From Antedon mediterranea (Eukaryota > Echinodermata > Crinoidea > Comatulida > Antedonidae), in assembly GCF_964355755.1 (NCBI RefSeq), contig NC_092673.1, positions 13,709,001 to 13,773,000 on the forward strand: a stretch of 64,000 nucleotides of DNA, written 5' to 3'. Made by a program: the position numbers and the translations under genes. Below, one piece after another: positions 1 through 9,636 of the stretch (positions are counted from its first letter, which is position 1; the number at the start of each line of letters is the position of its first letter). Below the pieces are notes generated by a model. It was given only the letters and a program-made list of their open reading frames with translations, ran no database searches and was not told where the DNA came from.

Positions 1-2262
1 TATAGTTCTGATTTACAAGTCAAACAAAAACAAAATTAGATAAACTAGGTGCAAACATGATTTCTGGAGTTAAAGATCATTTTCTGTACTTTTATTTTTT
101 TATTTGGCAATATCGACTTTTTAACAATTAGGAATATGTTATGTAAGTGTAAAAACAAACCCAGTACATTAAAATATATATGAAAACTTTGCAGATTCAA
201 CACATTTCTTTAAAAGGTGTCGCTGTTACAATACCACAGGCTAACATCTTGTTATCTGTTTCTATATCTCTCAACCATTTTTTTGGAAACTTCAAGAACG
301 GACGTATTATGTTTCCATACCACAACTTAGAAGTTTATGTCTGAATCAAGTTTTGTTGTCCATGTTATGAAGATTACATAGATCATATGATGAATTTTGA
401 ACTTAGAACAGAGTCATAAGAAAACTATATTATCTCCAATCCGAAGAAATTACAAGAGTTTGCAGTAAAAAATATATAAAGAGAGAAATAGGAAAGCATC
501 CACAATTATCTTTATAATCTTCATCAAAGAAGAGAGATGACCCTTAGCAACAAACGAATCACGATATCTCTTTTTAATAAAAGCATCCACTTCTAGGGAT
601 AGTATGACTAATAGCTACATTATGGAAGGGATGAAGTTCGTCAATTTTAATATGACGAAACAAATTAAACCTGAATATTGATGTTGTTATTCTATGATAA
701 TGGAAATGTGCACAGTTTATTGGCAGTGGAGAATTGATGCAGAATATATTACCTGTAGAATAAAACAATAAAGAAGTTGAACACGCTTTGGATGCACAAA
801 CTATCATGACAGGATTAAACCATTTCGTATAGTATGGAACTATTTTTGGGAAATGAGAAAGAAATACTGATCTTCAATGACCTATTACAATGTCGTGTTG
901 ATCAAGCAGAATATGATGGTAGTGGGCTCATGCTCATGATTTGTAGAAGTTTAGTGATATTGATTGTTCTTCTACATTAGCCCAGGCAACTTTTGTGTTC
1001 TCACAGGCAGATGAAAGAATGTCATCTTTACATTAAAAAGATTGAAACTCAAATCACCATCCAAACATCTGTTTTAAAGCAATGGTTGGTTGTCTGCTTA
1101 AAGTGGCTTGCAGTTTATAAAGAAGTAAAAACAATAAATCAAATTTATTTATCAAGCAGAGAAAGTTGTAATATATAAGCCAAGTGCAAGCAGACAACTA
1201 AGACTGAAGATGGTTAACCTGTGGTTTTGTACCCGAAGACACATTGAAAAGAATTGTTGTTTAACTTTAAGGTCAATGGAAACAAACCAAAAGAAACTAA
1301 GAGGAAACAACCAAATTGTGGTGAATTATCTATATACTTGACTTTGACTCCAATGTACTGTACCACTAAACAACATTGTGGACTTCAACTTTATAGGTTC
1401 ATTTAAGTTAGACTTTAATGTGTCAAAATATTTTTGTAAGATATATTTTTCAATTGCCAGATAAAAATATACAGAGCAATGACCTTTAACTACAAACAAT
1501 CATGTTACCACCTGTTTTCATAAATATTCAGACTCATGGCTAGGTAGGGTTGTTATTATTTAATGCAAGGCGTTAAAACATTCAATTCAATTCAAGAAAC
1601 ATTTACATTGACCAAAAATATTATATCATAACAATGGTTGGCATATAATATATATAGTCGAGAGACTACAAAAATAGGTCTAAGCAAATAGAACTATGTA
1701 TACATCCATGACAAATGCATGAAAGTTTACATTGTAAATTTTTTAAATTTGATTTATATAATGTTGCCTTCAAATATTACCGATTTGTTTTTACTACTTA
1801 CAGAATTGCATTTTAATTCAAAATAATTTCAAACATAATTATTAAACAGACAATTATCTGATTAATTTTTTATATGAAAGTATCATATCACCGATGCCAA
1901 CTGTACAGTTTTTAAAATTGTACACCTGAAAATATATTTGACTTAAACCTAGGGTTTAAACTAATAGATAGAAAAGATATACAGTAGTAGCACTCAGTTC
2001 AAGCTAGCTTCTGCATTCTTGTGCATTTCTTATTAAATGACCAATCCTTTAGTGTAGGATACTAGTCTATTAGTAGAAGGTACCTAATGAAAAGTTAAAT
2101 GGAAGTCAACTTTTTTGTTCTATATTGTATGGGCTATTCATAATATATAATATATATAATATAATAATTGTCAAAACGGTTCAAAAGAGATGATGCACAG
2201 AGAAGGCAACAAGATGATTTAGGCAATAATGGACAGAAAAACAATTAAATAATTAGGTCAAT
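1..2262. other. AT-rich stretch with no recognisable gene
   Basis: Only short open frames without recognisable motifs are present on either strand. A tract near 1545-1600 ending in CAATTCAATTC resembles the simple-repeat tail of a non-LTR retrotransposon, but no coding part is attached. Short AT microsatellites occur near 2140-2165. I see nothing else that can be named. Confidence 0.5.
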
Positions 2263-2433
2263 TTATTTTCTAGCATAGATTGCATTATCATCAATTCCAC
2301 AACACCAGCCTATGCAATGCCACTGCAAATGTTTTGTTTTGTAACTAGGTCCTTCAATTTTTTTTTGCTTTGTGTTCTTTTTCGCATTTTTCTTTTGCGG
2401 CATCTTCTTAGGCCTTTTTGTTTGCTTTAGCTT
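2263..2433 (-). CDS. Putative terminal exon, Lys-rich then Cys/Trp-rich, unknown protein
   Basis: On the minus strand a CTTTTTCAG acceptor (2434-2442) opens a frame of 56 residues ending in TAA at 2263-2265. The first half is extremely basic (RPKKMPQKKNAKKN and similar). The second half holds a compact His/Cys/Trp cluster (HLQWHCIGWCCGIDDN). The frame stays open through a run of nine A's, where a random frame would often break. It may be the last exon of one of the decayed transposon genes upstream on the same strand (3.2-10 kb), but I do not recognise the family. The preceding frame at 2460-2690 could be another exon; no clean splice pair joins them. Confidence 0.35.
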   Translation of the reverse strand, partial: KLKQTKRPKKMPQKKNAKKNTKQKKIEGPSYKTKHLQWHCIGWCCGIDDNAIYARK

Positions 2434-3262
2434 CTGAAAAAGTAATAAATTCTAAGTCTAATAAGCACTTTGGAGGGTTGAATCTTTTGATCGATTGCCT
2501 CCACTGGAAATGGAAATAGGCCGGCCTTTCCAAACCACTTGCTGCATTTTTCTTGTTTGCGGATTCAGCCCATGCCAGAGTGAAAACAATGTTTGTTTGT
2601 TTACAGTTTCCCCCAAGTTGCTGAACTGAAACCTGTGCACAGTCTCCATAACGACTTCGAAGAGGAATAAAGTGATACACAGAGGAGAACATGATTCATT
2701 TGCATTTAAAAGTTGTCTGTGTTTTTTAGGATTTCCTGTAGACCCTGTTCCTGATTGTACAATTCAAAATTTGTAAATCATCTGATAAGTCAAGTTTAGA
2801 CTAGTTATGATTAAATGTCCAGAGCAAATTTTAAGAAATGCAATTCAATTTAAAAAAGATACTTAATAATCATATTTACTCTTTTTCCTATTTGGAGTTA
2901 ATGGTGTTGTATCCAATGCTAAAAACAAAACTTCATCGCTTTCAGTTTTTTGACTGCTGGATGGTTGATTTTCTTGAGAACATTTTATTTTCTTGGATTA
3001 CGCTGTCTGAATTCTCAACTGCCTCTTTAGGCCCTCAATTTCTATAGCTTGAGATTTTATTCGAAAATCATAGTCGGAAAAAGTCTGTTCAATTATACTT
3101 TGCCGGTTCTTTCGGCAGTATTTCTCAATTTTCTATCTGCAAATTTCACTTGCTTCATTAGTTCCTTGTTCATTTTATATACAGTATATATATATATATT
3201 TTTTATTAAAAAATATCTTCTGTAGGAACTGAACCAGTGATTTTATATAAACATTGTTGCAA
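2434..3262. other. Unassigned spacer
   Basis: Overlapping short minus-strand frames at 2460-2690 look mildly protein-like but have no motif and no convincing splice donor. An AT microsatellite lies at 3181-3200. Nothing further can be supported. Confidence 0.35.
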
Positions 3263-3431
3263 TCAAGAAATCTTGTTATTAAACAATTCTATTTCTTCAT
3301 TGTCTTCCTCCTTAATCCTTCTCATCTTCTTTATTATCATCGTGGTAAATGCATCCACTTGATCGGCTTCTGCACTCCCTTTGATTACATCTATAAATAG
3401 TTCAGTGTCTGTTACTGCTCCACTCTCATAC
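3263..3431 (-). pseudogene. BESS-like C-terminal exon of a Myb/MADF-type transposon accessory protein
   Basis: A TTGTTCAG acceptor at 3432-3439 (minus strand) opens a 55-residue frame ending in TGA at 3263-3265. It contains TDTELFIDVIKGS and IIKKMRRIKEEDNEE: an acidic D-x-E-L-F helix followed by a basic helix, the layout of BESS-type C-terminal interaction motifs in Myb/SANT-like proteins that accompany PIF/Harbinger transposases. A similar exon on the plus strand at 20332-20463 ends KVVLKKMRQVDEDDKS. The likely partner on this strand is the Myb/SANT-like exon at 4814-5010. Exons of a MULE gene lie between them, so the parent gene is disrupted. The BESS relation is inferred from pattern only. 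Confidence 0.4.
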
Positions 3432-3837
3432 CTGAACAATTTAAATTAATTAAATATTTTGTCATGCCTACCACACTCTTGCATGCACTAAACCTTTTTA
3501 ATAAACAATTATTATAGATATTACATATTAATTAATTAATGATTACTTTAATTTTTTAAGCAATTATGAGGAGTTTAATAAATACTGCATCTTAGCATTC
3601 TGCCCCTTTACAGTCATAAAAATATGCTGAGTGAAAAGTACTTGCATGCTTTTCTGTCTTTGTGCTTTTTACTTTTGGTCTCTTCGACCAAGCTTTTTAA
3701 CCACTGCTAAAAATTTAAATTAAAAAGGTTTTATAAATTTTAGATCGTCATTATTTCTTAAGAAGCTGTCCGATGTCAAGGTTAGTTTACTAATTATTGG
3801 TTTGAAAAAAAGAACATTTCCAAATAAAGTAAATACT

Positions 3838-3945
3838 TATTCAACTTTTTAAAGCCATCTTGTCCTTTTGGACATTGTCTTTTGAGCTTTTTGAATGTAG
3901 GTTCAATTTGCCCTTCAGGCAAGTTCGGAAGGGTCATTATGTTGT
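3838..3945 (-). pseudogene. MULE transposase, C-terminal exon fragment
   Basis: The minus-strand frame reads MTLPNLPEGQIEPTFKKL and continues for about 30 residues to a possible donor (GTATTTAC) at 3830-3837. In animal MULE-type proteins a LMALPxLPxEHIxxxFxxL segment follows the catalytic GCxFHWxQA segment a few tens of residues later. The catalytic exon lies just upstream on the same strand at 4387-4526, in the right order and spacing. The 5' boundary is uncertain and the stretch before the match has stops. I read it as the next exon of the decayed MULE gene. Confidence 0.45.
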
Positions 3946-4386
3946 TGATATATCATCTGGTGGCCGATGTACGTGTGTACTGTTTTGTAAGTGTATATTT
4001 TTTAACCTTCGGGAGATTACGCTAATAATATGTTTAAAGCGTTTCGACCTTTTATTGGTGTTGTTATTGTAATAAGCTGTTCTACATTTCTCTTGTGTGG
4101 AAAAATGCCATATTTTATTTTTGTAATGTATATACTACAGTGTACTAATTAATAAATACATCAACAAATAGTAATTCATAAATCAACATTACGGCAGTAA
4201 TTTCAAGATAATAATGATCCCCTGATGTAAATAACATTACACTATCTCTTTTTGAGCATAGAAATTAGTACAATGTAAGTTTTAAGTAAAGGTTAACCAT
4301 ATACTGTTCATTTTAATTTTTTACAAACAAAAATGGTAATCAGCTTCTATGCTCATGTTTAACAACAATAAACAACAATATTGTAC

Positions 4387-4526
4387 CTTTCTCTATATTG
4401 CTTGGGCCCAGTGGAATCCGCATCCCCTGAGTTCAACTTGGGGCAGCAGCTTTCCAAATGCTGACCAGATTCCAGTCTCAAAATCGGCTATCACTTGGCA
4501 GACTTTTGGTGCATGCAGCAGTGCTG
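4387..4526 (-). pseudogene. MULE transposase core exon with in-frame TAG
   Basis: Between a TTTTAG acceptor (4527-4532) and a GTACAA donor (4381-4386) the minus strand encodes VIADFETGIWSAF, then ELRGCGFHWAQA. The pattern DFE...GC.FHW.QA is the hallmark of the MULE (Mutator-like) transposase domain, with the second catalytic Asp in ADFE. A TAG at 4393-4395 falls where the family normally has Tyr in QAIYRK, so the copy is non-functional as written. It lies 3' of the OTU-like exons on the same strand, and OTU domains are known passengers of MULEs. The family call is firm; membership of one gene with the upstream exons is inferred. Confidence 0.65.
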
Positions 4527-4594
4527 CTAAAATTGTTGATTAGCACTAAAGATTAGTAAACACATTAAAATTAATTAATAAGACACAAAATAAA

Positions 4595-5010
4595 TTTTGT
4601 TATTTATTGCTATCTTTGGACAGAATAACAAAATAATATTTTCTTTTATAAATCAGAACAACAAAAATTTTGTTATATACAGTAAACATAAAAGTGCCAT
4701 GCGTTAAGCATGCCAAACTATCGAAAAACATTATTGTTACTGTATCTGTAGGTTTGGGCCTTAAAACGTATTTATAGGACTACAAACAGTCATAATATTA
4801 AACTAAATTTTACCTGTTTGCATTATGTCTTTTTTGTACGACATAATGTTCTGCATAGCCTGCGACACAAGGTTTTCCAATTTTTTTTTACATTTTGCTA
4901 ATCCCTGTCCGCAGTTGGATTTGTTTGCTTGACGGCAGCTGTTATTTCTTGCCAGGCTTGTGTTTTTTGTTTGTACGTTATATTGCTATCGAAAGCAGCT
5001 CTTAAACTTT
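4595..5010. repeat. Direct repeat, copy 1 (partner 9637-9986)
   Basis: About 400 bp nearly identical to 9637-9986 in the same orientation, including the shared stretch GCATGCCAAACTATCGAAAA and the Myb-like exon. Copy 1 carries two extra segments (near 4622-4665 and 4770-4785) missing from copy 2. Homology stops abruptly at GCTCTTAAA near 5010. Confidence 0.85.
4814..5010 (-). pseudogene. Myb/SANT-like exon, truncated copy
   Basis: The minus strand encodes RAAFDSNITYKQKTQAWQEI, followed after a one-base frameshift by KCKKKLENLVSQAM, and ends at a clean CAG/GTAAAA donor. The spacing of K..AW.EI..AV and KKKLENL is that of Myb/SANT-like DNA-binding domains paired with Harbinger-type transposases. 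The N-terminal third of the domain, present in the second copy at 9796-10064, is missing here because homology ends at 5010. A truncated duplicate is the simplest reading. The same frameshift occurs in both copies, so it predates the duplication. Confidence 0.5.
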
Positions 5011-5109
5011 CTATAGTTATACAGATATCACCGAGGGACAGTAGCAGAATCGGTTGAAAAATGTATGAATTAATTAATTGTATTGAAGTATGGAAAAGTG
5101 GTTACTTAC

Positions 5110-5859
5110 TTTACGTCTGTGTAGGTTTTGTAACACATCTTCTTAAATAGATTCACACACAAAAAATCATATGCCTGAAAAAGAAAGACATGATCTTTAC
5201 CATTGAACCAAAAAATTGTATAATGCCTATTATTTATTTACACGTACAGTATGTATATCAATAAAAAAAAAACTTTATATATTTTCCATAGACTACCTCA
5301 TCTTCAAAGACATCTTCGGCAAAACCAGCAATATTTTTTTCTCGAAGTTTGACTTCATGGGGACTCTCCAGGACAAATTCCTGAATAATTTACCTACATT
5401 AACTTTGTTTAAATATTAATTATACAGTGGTAATTGCAATGTTTGTTGTAATATTTTGCTATTAATATTTTTTACAGCTATATATATATATCATAGTTTA
5501 TACATAAAGTATCTTACTTTGCACATGTAACATTTCCTTGCATAATTTCAAGAATTCTTTTTCTTGTAATTTCAAACTGAAATAAATAAATTAATGCTGT
5601 TTATTTTCAATCATTCTCATTACAAATTTGAATGAATTCACATGAAATTATGTTGCTCACCTTTGAAAGTATGTAATCTTCAGTTATTTTTGAATGGTTT
5701 CTGAAAAAAAATGTATCAATTGTTGTTATTTTACAATATAGTGTAATAAAGGAGATGATAATCGTACAAGAGAAATATACAATGTACCTACCTGGTTGAC
5801 TTTTTCTGGGTACAACTTGAAATAGTTGTGCCACACACCCAATTATCTGAAAACCGTTT
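5110..5859 (-). pseudogene. Chain of small putative exons 3' of the OTU domain
   Basis: Four short minus-strand segments have matching splice signals: 5792-5859 (CAG before, GTAGGT after), 5661-5700 (CAG, GTGAGC), 5297-5380 (CAG, GTAGTC) and 5110-5174 (CAG, GTAAGT). The last two join in phase and read EFVLESPHEVKLREKN then AYDFLCVNLFKKMCY. The first follows the OTU exon at 6039-6317 in phase 0. A further exon near 5525-5578 has no good donor in frame. No domain was recognised. They probably belong to the same decayed MULE/OTU gene; phase agreement is the main evidence. Confidence 0.35.
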
Positions 5860-6038
5860 CTGTAATTAAACGTTATTATTATTTCAACAGCGTTCAAAAT
5901 TCGTCAATCTATTTATATGTATGTACGTGCATATGCTATTTTATCAACATGTTTCAATCCAATGGATCAATTTACTATCTATGAATGTTATATTAATGTT
6001 AATGGTACTACAGAAATTTATCATAGTAGTGTACCTAC

Positions 6039-6317
6039 CTTTGGTGGACAAGCCCTCAGGTTATGTTGTCCTATCGGTTCTATTGACGTATAATGTAGAC
6101 CTGTGACATAACCCAAGTGAATGGTTGGTAGATTAGTTTTACTTGGAGGACATATTTCTCTTGTTAATGTTGCCGATATTAATTTGATGTTGCACCGTAA
6201 CATCCAAGCAGCCGCTGTTAAAACAATCTAGTCACCCCAGACACCAGGCGTCTTTACATTACGGATGAACTGATCCCACGTCAAATTCATATCTAAAATG
6301 TCTTGTGTTACTTTCTC
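6039..6317 (-). pseudogene. OTU cysteine-protease-like domain, C-terminal exon (in-frame TAG)
   Basis: A TTGCAG acceptor (6318-6323) and GTAGGT donor (6033-6038) frame 93 codons. Motifs are TPGVWGD followed by IVL.AAAWML, then IHLGYVTGLHYTSI. In OTU peptidases the W-G-D-x-I-x-L-x-A-x-A helix and a late H-Y carry the structural core and the catalytic histidine; both are visible. A TAG at 6228-6230 interrupts WGD-x-IVL. The exon joins the preceding one (6405-6670, which has the catalytic DGNC) in phase 0. OTU enzymes cleave ubiquitin chains; in MULE-type transposons the domain is a known passenger. As written the protein would be truncated. Confidence 0.6.
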
Positions 6318-6404
6318 CTGCAATTAAAATCATTTAAATGATAAGATGTATATAATATTTGAATAGATAAGCCGCCTCGACCGTGCATAGCATTCGAAAC
6401 TCAC

Positions 6405-6670
6405 CTGTGTCTTGTGTGCCTCAAGGAATTCAGCAATCGAATTTCGCAAATCAATGTGCGTGACACCAGTCCATTTCAAAAAGGTATTGGCTTGATATGC
6501 AAGGGCATGGTAAAGGCAGTTTCCATCACCTGGTGTTGCCGGTGTTGACAACTTTAAACCACATTGCACAAGTTTTTCTTTTAACTACTCTACCCAGTTC
6601 GATTCATCTGATGCAGTCTTACGAGACGCATTTATTGCATCAATTATACTTGGGGTTTCTTCAACATAAG
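6405..6670 (-). pseudogene. OTU cysteine-protease-like domain, N-terminal exon (in-frame TAG)
   Basis: The exon runs from a TTTAACAG acceptor (6671-6678) to a textbook CAG/GTGAGT donor. It encodes an acidic lead (AYVEETPSIIDAINAS), then STPATPGDGNCLYHALAYQ, then HIDLRNSIAEFLEAHKTQ. D-G-N-C-L-Y/F-H/R-A is the catalytic-cysteine signature of OTU peptidases, and the following helix with R-N-x-I-x-x-F is typical. A TAG at 6585-6587 lies just upstream of the domain. Incoming phase matches the exon at 6756-6989, and the outgoing phase matches 6039-6317. Domain identity is strong; function is lost in this copy unless the stop is spliced out or misread. Confidence 0.7.
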
Positions 6671-6755
6671 CTGTTAAATGGAAAAACAAATATAAATATC
6701 ATCATACATTTTATCATTGCGTAGTAGAAGTAGTATCTTAAAGAAAATATCTTGC

Positions 6756-6989
6756 CATTCATATCATCGTCCCAAGATTCTGGAAGCGAGTCAATGACGT
6801 GATGAAATTGTGTTGTTGGCATTGCATTGACGGCAACAGTGTCACTGTCGTCTATTGATGCCGTTGTTTCGCTTCCAAGCGACAGGATTTCATAATCTTC
6901 TGTCCTTGTTTGAGGTGTTTCATTTACGATGCAATCGGAAAGAACATCGACGTCGTCTGTTATCATAACGGTATCAGTTCCAATATCAT
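6756..6989 (-). pseudogene. Acidic linker exon of the OTU/MULE gene
   Basis: A CATTTTAG acceptor (6990-6997) opens 78 open codons rich in Asp, Glu, Ser and Thr (TDDVDVLSDC, TASIDDSDTVAVN), ending SLPESWDDDMN. The likely donor is GCAAGA, a GC-AG intron; using it, the phase joins exactly to the OTU exon at 6670. The incoming phase also fits the exon at 8806-8905. No domain is visible; it looks like a disordered linker between the Cys-rich N-terminal part and the OTU domain. Confidence 0.5.
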
Positions 6990-7020
6990 CTAAAATGGAT
7001 AGTCGAAACAATTTAATTTA

Positions 7021-7560
7021 AATATCGGGCACCGTACCCCCTTCTTAAAAAAAGTAGGTGCATTTATACCAATTTAACCACATACAGTATGTTCACATAA
7101 TTATGTCAAAGGTCATAAATTGTATTTCCGGTCATTTTATGTGAAAATGTTTCATTACTACAAATATAAATGTATTTATTCTGAACAAAATGACACCAAA
7201 ATCGATTGAAAATGACCAGTAGTTACAGAGATATACAAATACGAGGTCAAAGGTCAAACTGTAAGAAACGTCATTTCCGGTCATTTTTGGACGAAACTTT
7301 TCATTAGAGCAAATAGAAATATATAGTTTGTGAACAATTTGAGACCAGAATTAAGTCTCTAATGTGTATAGTTGCCAAGATATGAACATTTTTTGTTTTT
7401 ATGGTGGCCATTTTGAAATCAAGATGGCCGCCATACCGGACGTTGGACACTTGGCACCCGCCGATATTTTGAATCTATATACATCAAAGAAACTTTGTGC
7501 CAAGTTTCATGCTTTGGTAATAAAATGCACAGCTCAGGTCATTAACTGCTCTACTATAAG
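7021..7560 (+). repeat. Dispersed non-coding repeat with tandem sub-modules
   Basis: Imperfect modules of about 130 bp each contain ATTTCCGGTCATTTT followed by a (G/A)ACAAAAT-type stretch, then AGTTACAGAGATAT or GTTGCCAAGATAT. A perfect AGGTCAAAGGTCA lies at 7244-7256, and AAGATGGCCGCC at 7422-7433. The same modules recur at about 23880-24270 and, inverted, at 46420-47160. There is no coding potential. This looks like a non-autonomous transposon or a locally amplified module family whose ends I cannot define. Confidence 0.6.
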
Positions 7561-8170
7561 ATGAATTTTAGTATAAGTTATTTACGTTATCGCTTTCTGA
7601 CCTTATCTTGATATCAGTTTAATCTAGCTAAGTCAATTTTTCACAGTATATTCATAATGGCCAGGAATCGATATGGTTATGTTTTCACGGTGTGCAATAA
7701 AAAATTACGCGGTCTACGCACGATTTAACAAAATCACGTTTGTAATCATATCTTCACAACCATGAATCACAATTAAATAAAATTTGGTACTCGCGCGCTA
7801 AAAATTGTCAAAATTTATTTTCGGTGAAATAAGAGTACGTTTCAGGCAATTTTAAGCGTTTACAAAATTGCCATGAGTGCGCAGATTGTTGCGCGCGCAC
7901 TGCGCGTTAAATGTTATTGCGCACTCTTTTTGCCCGATTTCTGTTTTCTTGACTTACTTTTCAACTCGAAATTACGTTATACGAGCACGTCAAAAGTTTA
8001 AACAGTTCAACATTTTTAAACATGTTCAGTAATTTCGGTCAGTTGGTAGGTTGGTCGGTAAACACTAATGAGCATGCGACTGCAGCCACCTATATGGCCT
8101 TGTTTAAAATAAATGCATAAGCACATCAAACATTACCTGGTCAGTTTGTATCCTAACTCCTATCCTAATT

Positions 8171-8734
8171 ACCTCCGCCAAGGAGGTTATGTTTTCACCC
8201 CTGTATGTTTGTGTGTCTGTGAACAGCCTGGAGGCCACAGTTTTTATCCGATTCTAACCAAATTTGGACACAATGATCTATGCCCAAAAATCTCGGACGA
8301 GTTCGAATTTGAGGGGGAAAGGTCATAGGTCAAGGTCACAACTAACAAAAAACTATATTACTGCCTACAGACCACAGTTTTGATCCGATTCTCACCAAAC
8401 TTAGCCACAATGATCAATGACTCATCATATAATTTTGGTTACATTTTGAAGGGTCAGGGTTAAAGATCAAGGTCCACAAAAAAAAAAAAAAATTAATAAA
8501 AAAATTTAAAAAAACTCTCAGCAGGACTTGAACCAGGGACTTGAACCAGGGACCTTAACTGTGAGAGGCTGGATACATAACCATTACACCAAACACTCAT
8601 CCACAACTTTGTAGTGTGCAGTTAGCCTATTTACACTTTAGAACTAATAAAAAAAAAAAAACATTTTCGGGGGGAATTTTATGTAGGGGAATTTTACAGT
8701 AGGCGGAGGTTTGTACTCTCGGAGTACCCTCTAG
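8171..8734 (+). mobile_element. Helentron/Helitron2-like non-autonomous element (564 bp)
   Basis: The 5' end is a palindrome, ACCTCCGCCAAGGAGGT. The 3' part has GGCGGAGGT (inverted repeat of the 5' start) at 8702-8710, a hairpin GTACTCTCGGAGTAC at 8713-8727, then CCT and a terminal CTAG at 8731-8734 followed by TT. The base before the element is T, giving a T/T junction without target duplication. Asymmetric inverted repeats, a 3' hairpin and CTAG are the described hallmarks of the Helitron2/Helentron group. There is no Rep/helicase coding, so it is non-autonomous. The interior carries two diverged copies of a segment containing ACCACAGTTTTGATCCGATTC and a tRNA-like stretch. Confidence 0.6.
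8524..8598 (-). repeat. tRNA-like segment inside the Helentron-like element
   Basis: Read on the minus strand, TGGTGTAATGGTTATGTATC resembles a tRNA A box, and GGTTCAAGTCC, partly duplicated in tandem, matches a B box at proper distance. No acceptor stem of seven pairs is formed, and the B-box region is duplicated. It is therefore a tRNA-derived repeat piece, not a functional tRNA gene. Confidence 0.45.
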
Positions 8735-8805
8735 TTGATATTATTTCTGCATGTATTTGTAATTATAATATTGATTATTTTATCCAATTAAAAAAAAACA
8801 CTAAC

Positions 8806-8905
8806 CTGTGAGTAACCCATTCATCAGCTTCTCTTTTTTTACGTTCGTCCAAAAGTCTTCAATGTCAACGGTCGCTCTCATCTGTAAGGTCCGGCAGCTC
8901 CAACT
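8806..8905 (-). pseudogene. Short exon of the OTU/MULE gene with a frameshift
   Basis: A TAGTTTCAG acceptor (8906-8914) and GTTAGTG donor (8799-8805) frame 100 bases. The frame starts ELELPDLTDESDR, and after a one-base shift continues VDIEDFWTNVKKEKLMNG. Entry phase 1 fits the exon at 9080-9281, and exit phase 1 fits 6756-6989. The V-D-x-x-x-F-W motif recurs in multicopy invertebrate proteins of this type as I recall them. In the original frame TGA stops follow immediately, so this copy is broken. Confidence 0.45.
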
Positions 8906-9079
8906 CTGAAACTACAATTTCAAGGTGGTTTGCTATGTATTACTTCTAATAATCTGAAGTAAATTGCTTATACGTATCCTCCATTTATATTTCTGGGATG
9001 AGACTGGGCGGGGATTACACACATTTTTTTTAAATTGCTAATGATATAGGCCTACTGAATAGTCAGTCCATGAACTTAC

Positions 9080-9281
9080 CATCCAATGAAAAACATGCCT
9101 TTTTCTGCAAGTTCGTTGTAAGGATAGGGGGATGAATACCACATGCAACACATGTAAAATTATAAGATCGGTCACTTAAGGCTTCGAAGTGCTCCAAACC
9201 ACATAGTAATACTTTTGATGGTAGTTTTTCGTTTATGGTGTTTTCTAAAGCATGAAGGACACTACTGGCAGCCGTGTGACT
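9080..9281 (-). pseudogene. Cys-containing exon of the OTU/MULE gene
   Basis: The exon lies between a poly-pyrimidine acceptor ending CAG (9282-9284) and a GTAAGT donor. It encodes SHTAASSVLHALENTINEKL, then GLEHFEALSDRSYNFTC with VACGIHPPIL. The C-x-x-C-G-x-H-P-P-I/V-L pattern after a Y-x-F-x-C is typical of a family present in many copies in cnidarian, mollusc and echinoderm genomes; its role is unknown. The exon is open throughout and joins both neighbours in phase, supporting one gene running from about 9557 to 4387. Confidence 0.5.
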
Positions 9282-9430
9282 CTGAAAAAAAAAGAGATAC
9301 ATACTGGGTGATACTTCGCCCCAATCGAGATTCGAACCCGACGCTATAACCAATTGAGGTAGGCCAAAACAATAGATGCTATTTGTGGTTGTGAAGATGG
9401 TGATGGTAATAATGATAAACGATAACTTAC

Positions 9431-9557
9431 CATCTGACTGTGGCGTAAAAACACAAGTAGGTGCAAGGATATTAACCAGTTGTCGTTGTAATTATGAATT
9501 CCGTCTGTGTACTCTTGGTATCGGTAAGTCAATGAACACAAGTTGCATTGTTTGAAT
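9431..9557 (-). pseudogene. N-terminal visible exon of the OTU/MULE gene
   Basis: The minus strand encodes QCNLCSLTYRYQEYTDGIHN followed by WLISLHLLVFLRHSQM and a GTAAGTT donor. The C-x-x-C, Y-R-Y-Q-E, (D/E)G-(I/L)-H-N and L-R patterns match the start of the same multicopy family as the next exon. Any earlier exons are lost: upstream sequence from 9637 is an unrelated duplicated segment. The acceptor (ATTTAAG) is weak. Confidence 0.45.
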
Positions 9558-9636
9558 CTTAAATGAATAAATTTATATATTTGTATTGTTCTGCTAATAC
9601 TACAATATTATTGTTATACTGTACAAATACATACAT

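Noticed and set aside
2408-2692. 94-codon minus frame overlapping the Lys-rich exon
   Set aside because: It uses a different frame through the splice acceptor; the 2263-2433 frame fits the acceptor and composition better.
4393-6587. Stop-codon reassignment (TAG as sense)
   Set aside because: Animals do not use it, other TAGs end frames normally, and frameshifts in the same gene indicate decay.
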